DNA of 64,000 nt from Bryobacter sp. (GCA_022843625.1 JALHNH010000011.1:93574-157573); one strand, 5' to 3'. Positions 48,520-56,978 are shown, counted from the stretch's first letter. The notes: generated from the letters alone by a model not told the origin. Made by a program: numbers and translations.

Positions 48520-48871
48520 GCGACTGTTTTATTTCAAGTACTTCTCCTTCTGGAGTTTTGACCGAGACTTTCTCAATTGCCGGGCTAACTTCGATCGTGT
48601 GCCGGATCTCGGCATCTTCAACCGGAAATGCGAGTTCCCGAGTACCCGGCCCTACAGCGCCAGTCGTAAATTCGTGCATAACGCCAGTGGCAAAAATCAA
48701 ACGGCCAAGAATTACAAGGATGACGAAGGCTGCAGGCAACAAACCAACGGTAAAAGCGAACGTACGGAAGCCTCGGTTCTGTGTCTTCAACCACAGCACC
48801 CAAAAGCCCATAAACAGCGCTGCGCTCAAACCACAGCCAACCAGAAGCCGAAAGCCATCTACAAGATCCAC
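48401..48871 (-). CDS. rseP-linked paralogue P2, type B
   Basis: 156 aa. Helices LSAALFMGFWVLWLKTQN and TVGLLPAAFVILVILGRLIF, then a beta domain TRELAFPVEDAEIRHTIEVS, IEKVSVKTPEGE, and SHRLVLEIPEGVGAVRVVAR. Nearest relative in the window is P5. The gene lies 8 bases after P1. Its last 119 bases are overlapped by the convergent DUF5615 gene. Function unknown. Confidence 0.75.
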   Translation of the reverse strand: MDLVDGFRLLVGCGLSAALFMGFWVLWLKTQNRGFRTFAFTVGLLPAAFVILVILGRLIFATGVMHEFTTGAVGPGTRELAFPVEDAEIRHTIEVSPAIEKVSVKTPEGEVLEIKQSLSEGKLELEFEPRRGGSHRLVLEIPEGVGAVRVVARELR

Positions 48872-48879
48872 GCTCTACC

Positions 48880-49317
48880 TCATTGATCCACAGTCACTTG
48901 AACGGAGCGTACAGGCTTTCCTGCCTTCACCGTAATCAAGTGCTCACCTTCTTCTTTAGGCAGAAACTCAGCGCGAAAGGGAACCCATTGCCCTTTGCCG
49001 TCAAGTGGTAGCTCTTTCTTTTCTTGAAACACTATCGTCGCATCCGACTGGCTCTTGACTTGAATCGACATTGCAATGGGCTCTGAAACCTGCGTAGCGG
49101 GCTGAGCCAGGCCTCGAATCTCAAACTGTCTTGGGCGCAAACTACGTTCTACAACTACAAGCCCGCTTGCCTCACCCTGATCGCCCATTTCAAGAAAGAA
49201 AGTAAGGGGTTCAACAACCGTGGTCTGTTGCGGAGCAAAGATCCACATTCCAATTGCCATCAACATCAGGCAAAGACTTGTAAATCCCATGTAGATAAAG
49301 GGGCGCCACTGTTGCAT
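48880..49317 (-). CDS. rseP-linked paralogue P1, type A, single membrane helix
   Basis: 145 aa, the shortest member, with one helix (FTSLCLMLMAIGMWIF) instead of two. The beta domain has FEIRGLAQPATQVSEP, IAMSIQVKSQSDATIVFQ and ends QWVPFRAEFLPKEEGEHLI, SVQVTVDQ, the type A ending. It begins 13 bases after the rseP stop, so the array is led by rseP. No known family. Confidence 0.72.
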   Translation of the reverse strand: MQQWRPFIYMGFTSLCLMLMAIGMWIFAPQQTTVVEPLTFFLEMGDQGEASGLVVVERSLRPRQFEIRGLAQPATQVSEPIAMSIQVKSQSDATIVFQEKKELPLDGKGQWVPFRAEFLPKEEGEHLITVKAGKPVRSVQVTVDQ

Positions 49318-49330
49318 CGCCCATACTGTA

Positions 49331-50656
49331 TCAACCTTTGGGCATCACGGCCTTTGAAATGTCGTTATAGAGAACAAACACCACCATCATCAGAAGGAAA
49401 GCCAAGCCTACTTGCAAAACCCTCTCCTTCAATTGCAGCGATAGATCCCTGCGGCGTACCATTTCCACCAGAAGAACGAGAATACCGCCGCCATCCAGCA
49501 CAGGGATCGGAAGCAGATTAAAGATTGCCAGGTTCAGACTAACCATTGCCATCAGCGAAACAAAGTCTCCCACTCCTTCTTTTGCCGCGGCGGCAGCCAT
49601 TCGCGCAATCCCGACCGGGCCTTCAAACTGCTTGGGAGACAAGCGCATCTGAACAACGCCTTTCAGGTAGTCGAAGATCATCGTAGCCCCGCGCATGTTG
49701 TAATTGATGCTTTCCTTAAGTGCCTCAATCGGACCCAGCGCAACCACTACATACTTGGGCTCCAGCTGAATCCCGATCATCCAGCGCTTCTCAGCCTCGT
49801 TGAATTTGGGCTGCACCGCCACCTTGTTGCGGACATTCTCGCGCTCATAAATAAGGTCTACACCCTTGCCATTGCTTTCCTTGACGATCTCTACCAGCTT
49901 GGTCAAACTGCGAACAGGGATGTTGTTCACACTGATCACCACATCGCCGGGCATCAAGCCAACCCGCTCTGCGTCAAACCCTTTTAGGATATATTTGATC
50001 CGGATCTCGGTCTGCTCACGCCAGCCTGCGTATCCAACCTGTGTCTTAGCATCTTCTTTTGGAGTCACCGTCAACGCCATCGTCGATTGACTGCGCTTCA
50101 CCTGAAAGGGGAACTCCTTCCCCGCCCCGGTCAGTTCCTTGACGATCACGTCTTCCCAGGTTGGATTCTTCTTGCCATCAAACTCGATGATCGTGTCGCC
50201 TTCAACTACCCCAGCCAGTGCGGCGGGAGACCCTTTCTCGACATGCCCTACGACGGCTGGCCCATTCGCATTCGTCACCTTCGGGAACTGATACATAAAT
50301 AGACCAGCCAACAACCCAACTGCGAGCAGAATGTTCATCGCAGGCCCCGCCGCAATAATGAACAAGCGTTGAGATCGAGTCTTATTCGTAAAACTACGAG
50401 GGTCCGGATTCGTGCCAGCATCGACAGCCATATCGTCCTGCCCAAGCATTTTCACATAACCGCCAAAGAGAATTGCCGAAAAGCGGAAGTCCGTTTCGCC
50501 GATCTTGAACCCGAAGAGCCTGGGTCCAAATCCGAGCGAAAACTGCTCTACCTTCACATCGCAGAGCAAGGCAGCCCAATAATGCCCCAGTTCGTGAATG
50601 ATAATCATCACGCCCAACAAAATGAGCAGCCAAAAAACGCTATTTAAGAATTCCAT
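49331..50656 (-). CDS. rseP: RIP metalloprotease RseP (site-2 protease)
   Basis: 441 aa membrane protease. The zinc motif is H21-E22-L-G-H25 (IIIHELGHYWAALL) in helix 1, followed by VEQFSLGFGPRLFG and FGGYVKMLGQD; two PDZ domains span about 130-300 (GSPAALAGVVEGDTI, AERVGLMPGDVVISVNN); the third ligand is in FNLLPIPVLDGGG. RseP cuts anti-sigma factors and remnant signal peptides in the membrane. First gene of the array of small membrane proteins downstream. Confidence 0.95.
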   Translation of the reverse strand: MEFLNSVFWLLILLGVMIIIHELGHYWAALLCDVKVEQFSLGFGPRLFGFKIGETDFRFSAILFGGYVKMLGQDDMAVDAGTNPDPRSFTNKTRSQRLFIIAAGPAMNILLAVGLLAGLFMYQFPKVTNANGPAVVGHVEKGSPAALAGVVEGDTIIEFDGKKNPTWEDVIVKELTGAGKEFPFQVKRSQSTMALTVTPKEDAKTQVGYAGWREQTEIRIKYILKGFDAERVGLMPGDVVISVNNIPVRSLTKLVEIVKESNGKGVDLIYERENVRNKVAVQPKFNEAEKRWMIGIQLEPKYVVVALGPIEALKESINYNMRGATMIFDYLKGVVQMRLSPKQFEGPVGIARMAAAAAKEGVGDFVSLMAMVSLNLAIFNLLPIPVLDGGGILVLLVEMVRRRDLSLQLKERVLQVGLAFLLMMVVFVLYNDISKAVMPKG

Positions 50657-50701
50657 GTTCAGTCTTCAGTGTATGAGATGCGCCCCGGGCAAAAAAAGTT
50701 C

Positions 50702-50730
50702 TTGATTGTATTAGTGTACTAGTCTACTAT
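50702..50730 (+). promoter_or_regulatory. promoter of the GntR-ABC-protease operon (TTGATT-17-TACTAT)
   Basis: TTGATT (50702-50707) and TACTAT (50725-50730) are separated by 17 bases, the best -35/-10 pair in the window. The start of transcription would fall near 50737, only about 8 bases before the GTG at 50745. An imperfect palindrome occupies the spacer. Confidence 0.6.
50714..50727. promoter_or_regulatory. probable GntR (YtrA-type) operator GTgtACTAGTctAC
   Basis: A 14-bp palindrome centred on ACTAGT, 10 of 14 positions symmetric, between the -35 and -10 of the operon promoter. Its position would allow autorepression by the GntR-family product encoded immediately downstream. Confidence 0.5.
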
Positions 50731-50744
50731 TACAGTATAACGCT

Positions 50745-51128
50745 GTGATTTTCCGACTCAACCCAAATTCAGGTGTGCCCATCTACCTCCAGATCATGGA
50801 GCAGATCAAGCATGCTGTCGAAAATGGGGTTCTCCGTCCGGGCGATCAACTTCCCGGCATGCGCAAGCTAGCCGAGACGATGGTAATGAATCCGAACACC
50901 GTCGCCAAGGCCTACCGTGAACTCGAACACGAAGGGCTGATCGAACTCCGCCAGGGAGCCGGCGCTTTCATCAGCGAAAACCTCAACACAAAGGCACTCA
51001 CCGATCGTATGCAAACCGCCAGACCGATCGTCGACAAGGCCGTCGAGCGCCTACTTGCGCTCGGCCTGAGCGAAGAAGAAATCAAACGCCTCATCGACGC
51101 CTCAATCGCAGAAAGGGCCGCCAAATGA
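50745..51128 (+). CDS. GntR family transcriptional regulator (YtrA subfamily)
   Basis: 127 aa, lacking the large effector domain, as in YtrA types. The winged helix is SGVPIYLQIMEQIKHAVENG, LRPGDQLPGMRKLAETMVMN and PNTVAKAYRELEHEGLIELR; a dimerisation helix pair follows (VDKAVERLLALGLSEEEI). YtrA regulators control ABC transporters in their own operon, and here the ATPase gene overlaps by ATGA. GTG start. Confidence 0.92.
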   Translation: MIFRLNPNSGVPIYLQIMEQIKHAVENGVLRPGDQLPGMRKLAETMVMNPNTVAKAYRELEHEGLIELRQGAGAFISENLNTKALTDRMQTARPIVDKAVERLLALGLSEEEIKRLIDASIAERAAK

Positions 51129-52024
51129 GACCCATCTATGCAATCGAAACAGTAGATCTAAAGAAATCCTACAAGGATGTGGCTGCGCTCCGGGGCATGA
51201 GCCTTCAGGTACCGCAAGGCTCCCTTTGCGGGCTGGTGGGGCTCAACGGCGCAGGAAAGACGACAACCATTCGGCTTCTCCTGGCTATGGCCAAGGCAGA
51301 TTCAGGGAGCGCACGCGTTCTTGGGCTGGACGCACTCAACTCCGAACAGAACCGTCTCATCCGCTCGCGCACCGCCTATATTCCCGAACGCAAGGATCTC
51401 TTTCCTTACATGAGCGCGAGAGAGGTCATTCGCTTCACCGCCAGCTTTTATCCGGGTTGGAATCACGATCTCGAGAAGCGGTATGCCAATAACTTCGAGA
51501 TCCCTCTGGAGCGAAGCGTCACCCAACTCTCCAAGGGAACGCTCACCAAACTCCACATGCTGATGGCAATCGCCCGGGGCGCAGAGCTTCTGGTGCTCGA
51601 TGAACCTACAGACGGGCTCGACGCAATCGCAAGCGAAGAAACCCTCCAGGCCCTGGTATCGCTGGTCGCGGACCACGGCACTACAGTTCTGATCTGCTCA
51701 CACCGGCTCGAAGAGATCGAACAAATTGGTGATCATGTATGCCTTGTCCACAAAGGGCAATGCTTCAAACAAGGCTCGCTCGACGAGATTCGAGCTAACA
51801 CGCGCCGCATCCAGTTTGTTCTTGAACCAGGTCCGGATCAACTCGCACAGCTCTCGCAACTTGGAATCCTGAAGCAGGATGGCCGAAGCCTCAGCATTCT
51901 TACAGACCGTAGTGAAACGATCGAAGTCGCAAAATCATTCGGGGCTTCAGATATTGAAGCCTACCCCGTTCCGCTGCGTGAACTCTTTGTGGAAAGCGTA
52001 AGGAGGCAAGATGCTCTGGTTTAA
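51125..52024 (+). CDS. ABC transporter ATP-binding protein
   Basis: 299 aa. Walker A GLNGAGKTTTIR (39-50), signature region QLSKGTLTKLHML (from 134; the canonical LSGGQ is degenerate), Walker B LLVLDEPTDGLDA (D159, E160) and the H-loop CSHRLEE (His193). The C-terminal 90 residues form the usual export-type tail. Pairs with the membrane protein encoded next, whose start lies inside its last 14 bases. Substrate unknown. Confidence 0.92.
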   Translation: MRPIYAIETVDLKKSYKDVAALRGMSLQVPQGSLCGLVGLNGAGKTTTIRLLLAMAKADSGSARVLGLDALNSEQNRLIRSRTAYIPERKDLFPYMSAREVIRFTASFYPGWNHDLEKRYANNFEIPLERSVTQLSKGTLTKLHMLMAIARGAELLVLDEPTDGLDAIASEETLQALVSLVADHGTTVLICSHRLEEIEQIGDHVCLVHKGQCFKQGSLDEIRANTRRIQFVLEPGPDQLAQLSQLGILKQDGRSLSILTDRSETIEVAKSFGASDIEAYPVPLRELFVESVRRQDALV

Positions 52025-52715
52025 GACATGGAAAGAAGTTCGGTTTCGCTTTGCGCTAACAATTCTTCTCGCGATTTACATCATCGCGCTGACTGTCGGC
52101 TGGCTTCCTTCCGAGCTCTCCACAAACAAATGGAAGAACCTCAAACCTGCAGAAAGTGCCTCAAAGCTTTGGCAGATTTTTGTAATCGTCTACGGCGGCA
52201 TTTTACTGCCCATATCGGCAAAGATTTTGGCCGGCGCAGGAATTAATGCACAAACATCAATGGGTATGTCCCGCGGATTTCATGGCTCGATGGGCTTCCT
52301 GCTTTCCATGCCTGTAACGAGAACTCGCATACTCGCAACAAGAGCCAGTGCTGGAATGATCCTGATGCTGATTCTCAGCCTGACGAGCTATGGAATTGCA
52401 GCAGCCATGGTGCCGGACGTATCTACACCCTGGACTTATTTCCCGAACATGCTGGTAGTGGCTTCGTTCTTTTATGCGATGGCAGTGTGGCTTTCTACGA
52501 TCTTTGATGAGTTCTGGGCCGGGACAATTGGCCTATTGATTCTTGGGGCACTTGGGGGCTACAGCTCGTCTCTGCCAGAAACATGGTTCGACTTGGGGAC
52601 TTACCTGCTAAGCACTACACCACTCGTCCCTGCAGGTCAAACCTGCTTCCTGATGGTTCTAACGGCGCTTCAACTCGCCGCTGCACGATGGGTTGTCGAA
52701 AACAAGGAGTACTAA
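52011..52715 (+). CDS. ABC transporter permease-like membrane protein
   Basis: 234 aa with about six hydrophobic segments, e.g. FALTILLAIYIIALTVGWLP, IFVIVYGGILLPISAKIL, ASAGMILMLILSLTSYGIAA and FWAGTIGLLILGALGGYSSS. The short cytoplasmic motif GSMGFLLSMPVTRTRIL is typical of ABC-2 type permeases, where it contacts the ATPase. It is the only permease in the operon, so a homodimer is likely. Confidence 0.82.
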   Translation: MLWFKTWKEVRFRFALTILLAIYIIALTVGWLPSELSTNKWKNLKPAESASKLWQIFVIVYGGILLPISAKILAGAGINAQTSMGMSRGFHGSMGFLLSMPVTRTRILATRASAGMILMLILSLTSYGIAAAMVPDVSTPWTYFPNMLVVASFFYAMAVWLSTIFDEFWAGTIGLLILGALGGYSSSLPETWFDLGTYLLSTTPLVPAGQTCFLMVLTALQLAAARWVVENKEY

Positions 52716-52719
52716 GGAA

Positions 52720-53841
52720 ATGTTGAAGAAGTATCAGTCTTTTTTTACAGGCCTCTTGTTTGCACCTGTTGGTCTTGCCTTTGGCTACTTCATTGGCAAG
52801 GCACTGAAAGGCTCCGAAATAGACTTGCAGATTGGGATTGCGATCATTCCAATTACGCTCATCGCTTTGTGGTTAGTACTGGCAGCGCATGAACTGGGCC
52901 ATGTGATCGGAGGTCGATTGGCAGGATTTCGCTTCTACCTCTATGCCGTCGGCCCTCTGCGCATCGATGGTATAAGTGGAAAACTGCAAGTCAAATTCAA
53001 TCGCAGCGCTTCGTTGTGGGGCGGCATCGCAGCCGCTGGCCCTGACCCAAAGAATGTACCTGACAACGAAGTCTTGCGCAAAAAAATGCTGATGCTGGTT
53101 TGCGGCGGCCCAATCGTGTCTCTCTTGGGAGGGCTTGCGTATTTTCCGGCGCTCGCTCTTTGGGCAAGCAACCAATATGTTGCAGCAGGCCTGATGATTT
53201 TCGCCATTGGATCTATTTGTATCGCCCTTGTCACGATGCTTCCCATCAATAACTCTGGCTTTGTCAACGACGGCGCGCGGATCCTGCAGTTGGCAAGACG
53301 CAGTGAAGCGGGCCGCCGCTGGGTTAGTTCTGCAGCACTTGGAGCAATCTCGATGAGTGTACGCCCACGGGAGTTACCAGCAGAACTGGTCGAGGCCACA
53401 ACACAGAACGTCGAGGCCACAACACAGAACGTCGAACCCACCTTCGACGGCATCATGGCCATGTGGACCCGTTATGGCTACCATCTCGATCGTGAGGAGT
53501 TCGAATTAGCAAGGCTTTGGCTGGATCGCGCAATCGCGAATGTTGATGCCTGGCCTGCGGCGGCAAGGCCGATCATTCATACCGGAGCAGCAGACTTCTT
53601 CGCCCGCATTGAAGTCGACCTGGAGCTTGCCAGGATGCACCTCAAAGAGGCATCCAAACCAGGCTTTGTAAGCAAAGAAGCCGTCGCCGTTGCAGAGTCT
53701 GCTGTTCTGGTCGCGGAAGGCAATTATCTGGCGGCCCGGGAATCTCTCAAGCTGGCTCGAAAATCTCTGGATTCGCTCAGCGGCAGCAGCCGCTCCTCTG
53801 TCGAGGAAGTCCTCGACCAACTCGAAGCTAAAACTCACTAA
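52720..53841 (+). CDS. M50-type membrane metalloprotease with C-terminal helical domain
   Basis: 373 aa from ATG 52720, with AAGGAG 10 nt upstream. H57-E58-L-G-H61 (LVLAAHELGHVIGGRL) gives the zinc site, with the later aspartate in NNSGFVNDGARIL; at least five membrane segments surround them. No PDZ domain is present. A 150-residue soluble tail follows with a TPR-like helical pattern (LARMHLKEASKPGF, LAARESLKLARKSL). The linker contains a 21-bp tandem duplication (VEATTQN twice). Substrate unknown; the operon suggests processing of an exported or membrane peptide. Confidence 0.8.
   Translation: MLKKYQSFFTGLLFAPVGLAFGYFIGKALKGSEIDLQIGIAIIPITLIALWLVLAAHELGHVIGGRLAGFRFYLYAVGPLRIDGISGKLQVKFNRSASLWGGIAAAGPDPKNVPDNEVLRKKMLMLVCGGPIVSLLGGLAYFPALALWASNQYVAAGLMIFAIGSICIALVTMLPINNSGFVNDGARILQLARRSEAGRRWVSSAALGAISMSVRPRELPAELVEATTQNVEATTQNVEPTFDGIMAMWTRYGYHLDREEFELARLWLDRAIANVDAWPAAARPIIHTGAADFFARIEVDLELARMHLKEASKPGFVSKEAVAVAESAVLVAEGNYLAARESLKLARKSLDSLSGSSRSSVEEVLDQLEAKTH
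53389..53430 (+). repeat. 21-bp tandem duplication in the M50 protease gene
   Basis: Two identical 21-base units (53389-53409 and 53410-53430), each starting GTCGAGGCC, encode VEATTQN twice, followed by a degenerate third start (VEPT). In frame, so the linker length can vary without disrupting the protein. Confidence 0.9.
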
Positions 53842-53852
53842 AGGTACTCCAC

Positions 53853-55058
53853 ATGTCACGAACCATACGATACGTGTGCCTTGGCGCACTGCTCATCCTC
53901 TGCGCCCATTCGCAACCCAACAACCAACTCTCACTCGCCAGCTTTGATCAGGTCTGGCAGACCATCCAGGACAAACATTGGGACCCGAAACACAATGGCA
54001 TCGACTGGCAGGGTGCTCGCACTGAACTACGGCCGAAGGTGGAAGCAGCTCCAACCCCTGAAGAAGCGAGGCATCACATTGAGGCCCTCCTCGATCGATT
54101 GGGCCATTCCCATGTAGGCATCATCCCGGCAGCAGCTTACACCGATATGGAAGGCGGGTCTGGCCAGGGTGATGCGGGCCTGCGCTTTGAAATCATCGGC
54201 GGCGATGCCGTCATCGCTACTGGGCCATATTCCGGCATGGTCCTTCGTGAAGTCAATGGTCGCCGAGTTCGCGAACGAATCGCCCGCGCAAAAAGCGAGC
54301 CCTATGCCCATCTCGCCATCCGCAACATGCTTCGCGGCGAGCCCGGTGAATCGCTCGAACTACTTCTCGAAGACGAGAGTGGTAAATCCTCGATGGCCAG
54401 GCTGGAGCTCACCAAGCCTGGCGGCAAGATGATCCGCTTCGGCGAACTCCCTCCTATGCGGCTTGATCTGGTTTACGAGCGGCTATCTCAAGAAACAGGC
54501 TACATCCACGTGAGTTCTTTCTTTGACCCTGAAGCCTTTGAAAGCCTTCTGCGTCAGGCCACCTTCGATTGCAGGAATTGCCGGGGAATGATCGTCGATC
54601 TCCGACGTAACCCTGGCGGCATCGGAGCACTAGCCGGTGGCCTCGCCGGCTGGTTTGTCGATCAAAGCCAAAGCCTTGGCACGAGCTTCTTCCGTAACAC
54701 TCAACTCAAGATTATGGCCAATCCACGGCCAGGTGCTTTTCTCGGCAAACTTGCCATCCTGATCGATGCGCAATCCGCCTCTACTTCAGAGATCTTCGCT
54801 GGCGGAATGAAGGACCTCAGGCGTGCCCGCATCTTCGGTCGTCGAAGCGCAGGCATGGCCCTACCCTCTGCGATCGAAAAGCTTCCCACCGGCGATGGCT
54901 TCCAGTACACCACCGCCAACTACATTTCTGCGGGTGGAAAACCACTTGAAGGCCTGGGCGTAGAACCCGACGTCCTCATCGAACCTACCCGTCAACAATT
55001 GCTCAAGGGCATCGATGCAACCCGCCTCGCAGCCCGTCAATGGATCGAAAAGGAATAA
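53853..55058 (+). CDS. secreted S41 family peptidase
   Basis: 401 aa. Signal peptide to about residue 23 (VCLGALLILCAHSQ). An N-terminal helical part (FDQVWQTIQDKHWDPKHNGI) and a PDZ-like region precede the catalytic domain: GYIHVSSFFDP, MIVDLRRNPGGIGALAG, and the serine in AQSASTSEIFAGG, followed by FGRRSAGMALPS. The lysine of CtpA-type dyads is not obvious; the segment resembles tricorn-like members instead. It cuts C-terminal tails of periplasmic proteins. 11 bases after the M50 gene, AAAGG as ribosome-binding site. Confidence 0.85.
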   Translation: MSRTIRYVCLGALLILCAHSQPNNQLSLASFDQVWQTIQDKHWDPKHNGIDWQGARTELRPKVEAAPTPEEARHHIEALLDRLGHSHVGIIPAAAYTDMEGGSGQGDAGLRFEIIGGDAVIATGPYSGMVLREVNGRRVRERIARAKSEPYAHLAIRNMLRGEPGESLELLLEDESGKSSMARLELTKPGGKMIRFGELPPMRLDLVYERLSQETGYIHVSSFFDPEAFESLLRQATFDCRNCRGMIVDLRRNPGGIGALAGGLAGWFVDQSQSLGTSFFRNTQLKIMANPRPGAFLGKLAILIDAQSASTSEIFAGGMKDLRRARIFGRRSAGMALPSAIEKLPTGDGFQYTTANYISAGGKPLEGLGVEPDVLIEPTRQQLLKGIDATRLAARQWIEKE

Positions 55059-55063
55059 CTACA

Positions 55064-55819
55064 ATGCAACGCAAAACCTTTCTAACTCTCATTCTGCTCG
55101 CTTCAACCGCAGTTGCAGCAGATCTCCCAAGCGGCGAATCCCTCATGGACCGCTTCGTCGAACTCAGCGGTGGCGCAGCTTCCTACAAGGCACTCAAGTC
55201 ACAATCGATCAAATCTGAAATCGAGTTTGTCGGCCAGGGGCTCAAAGGCACGACAACCACTCTCAGCGTCTACCCCGGCCGCACCAACACCACCATGGAG
55301 CTCACTGGCCTTGGCAAGATTCGTTCTGGTGGCTGGGATGGCGTTGTCTGGGAATCCTCAGCAATGCAAGGCCAGCGCTTAGTGAAAGGCGCCGAGCGCA
55401 GCATGATGCTTCGCTTGAACGACATTCGCGCTGCTGCAGACTGGCGTAAGTATTACGAGAGCGCAACCACCGAGGCGGAAGAAACCGTTGAAGGCCAAGC
55501 CTGCTATCGTGTCGTCTCTAGGCCCAAAGACGCAGGAAAGCCCGAGACAAGCTGGTTCTCAAAAGCAACTGGCCTGGTGGTTAAAACTGAGTTAACGTTG
55601 GTCTCTGCAATGGGTGAGCTCCCCATCTCAATTATCGTCAGCGACTATCGCAAAGTTGGAGCGTTCTTGCTTCCCCACCGTTCGATCCAGTCCATGGGGC
55701 CTCAGAAGATGGATAACAAAATCATTGAACTTCTGATAAATCCAGAAATCGAGGAAGCAAAGCTCGAGCCGCCTGCAGACATCAAATCGCTTATAGCGAA
55801 AGAGCAAAAGACGAACTGA
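55064..55819 (+). CDS. secreted protein, LolA-like fold suspected (251 aa)
   Basis: Signal peptide MQRKTFLTLILLASTAVAA. The mature part begins SGESLMDRFVELSGGAASYK and continues with long strands (SIKSEIEFVGQGLKGTTTTL, SIIVSDYRKVGAFLLPHRSI), the pattern of LolA/DUF4292-like half-barrels that bind lipids. This is suggested by pattern, not by a diagnostic motif. It follows the S41 gene by 5 bases (AAGGA) and ends the operon; tail overlap of 29 bases with dxr. Confidence 0.65.
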   Translation: MQRKTFLTLILLASTAVAADLPSGESLMDRFVELSGGAASYKALKSQSIKSEIEFVGQGLKGTTTTLSVYPGRTNTTMELTGLGKIRSGGWDGVVWESSAMQGQRLVKGAERSMMLRLNDIRAAADWRKYYESATTEAEETVEGQACYRVVSRPKDAGKPETSWFSKATGLVVKTELTLVSAMGELPISIIVSDYRKVGAFLLPHRSIQSMGPQKMDNKIIELLINPEIEEAKLEPPADIKSLIAKEQKTN

Positions 55820-56978
55820 TCCACTCCTGCGCAACGGCGCGGGATTGACGGTCTACTTCAAGCAAAGCGGCCACTGTGGCAGGATGCGTAACGGGAACCC
55901 GTTCCAGCGTCTCAGCCACAGTGGCCGCAATCGCAAGATAAGGTATCTGCCCCTTCAGGAACGCCTCCACTGCCACTTCATCAGCAGCATTCAAAGTACA
56001 GCCCGCACTTCCACCGGCTCGAATCGCCTGATAGGACAGGCCTAGTAATGGAAACTTTTCCCAATCGGGAGGATGAAAATCCCAGCTGTGCACTTCATCC
56101 CACTTCAGCTTGGGCACCGGCGCATCGGCTCGCTCCGGGTAGGTGAGCGCATACTGAATTGGCATGCGCATATCGGTCGCGCAAACCTGCGTGATCACAC
56201 TCCCATCGTTGAACTCCACCATCGCATGCACCTTTGATTGCGGATGCACCACCACCTCAACCTCATCGGCTCTAAAGTCGAAGAGCCAGCAGGCCTCGAT
56301 CACTTCAAAACCCTTATTCATCAAAGTCGAAGAATCCACCGTGATCCGCGGCCCCATCTTCCAGGTCGGATGATTCAGCGCCTGCTCTGGAGTAACCGTC
56401 TTCAAATCTTCAAAAGGTGTCCTGCGGAAAGGTCCACCTGAGGCAGTAAGAATCAGCTTCACAGCTTCATTCCTCTTCCCTGCCCTCAAACACTGGTGTG
56501 CCCCATTGTGTTCACTATCGACAGGCAACAGTTCAGTACGAGCCGCACGAGAGGCGGCCATCACTAATTCCCCACCGGACACCAGAACTTCTTTGTTGGC
56601 AAGACCAATCCGCTTTCCCAGCTTCACGGCTTCATAGGTAGCCTCAAGCCCGGCAACGCCTACAATCGCCGACAATACGAACTCGACTTCCGCAGCAGTC
56701 GCCGCCAGCACACGGGCCTCAGCCCCAAACTCCAGTTGCGGCCAGTCACTTTCGGCCAAGCCCAAAGCCCGAAGTTCCCCAATCAAACGTTCGCGACCAC
56801 CTTCGTCCGCGACCACCGCCAATCTAGGACGAAACTCAAAAATCTGTTCTGCGAGCAACTTCACATTGCCGCCAGCCACCAGCGAGTGAATTCCGTAACG
56901 GCCTTTCCACCGCCTCACTACATCCAACGTATTGACACCAATAGAGCCCGTAGAGCCCAAAACACTCAGCATTTGCAT
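55791..56978 (-). CDS. dxr: 1-deoxy-D-xylulose 5-phosphate reductoisomerase
   Basis: 395 aa. NADPH motif LSVLGSTGSIGVNTLDV at the start, ANKEVLVSGGE, the metal-binding PVDSEHNGAHQCL (usual form SEHSAIFQ, so S-A-I-F is N-G-A-H here, while D-S-E and H are kept), ILTASGGPFR, and HPTWKMGPRITVDSSTLMNKGFE. All residues known to bind metal and substrate are present. First committed step of the methylerythritol phosphate isoprenoid pathway. Confidence 0.95.
   Translation of the reverse strand: MQMLSVLGSTGSIGVNTLDVVRRWKGRYGIHSLVAGGNVKLLAEQIFEFRPRLAVVADEGGRERLIGELRALGLAESDWPQLEFGAEARVLAATAAEVEFVLSAIVGVAGLEATYEAVKLGKRIGLANKEVLVSGGELVMAASRAARTELLPVDSEHNGAHQCLRAGKRNEAVKLILTASGGPFRRTPFEDLKTVTPEQALNHPTWKMGPRITVDSSTLMNKGFEVIEACWLFDFRADEVEVVVHPQSKVHAMVEFNDGSVITQVCATDMRMPIQYALTYPERADAPVPKLKWDEVHSWDFHPPDWEKFPLLGLSYQAIRAGGSAGCTLNAADEVAVEAFLKGQIPYLAIAATVAETLERVPVTHPATVAALLEVDRQSRAVAQEWISSSFALSL

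Noticed and set aside
53389..53430. Tandem repeat as a CRISPR or minisatellite array
   Set aside because: Only two in-frame copies without spacers inside a protease gene; best explained by local duplication.
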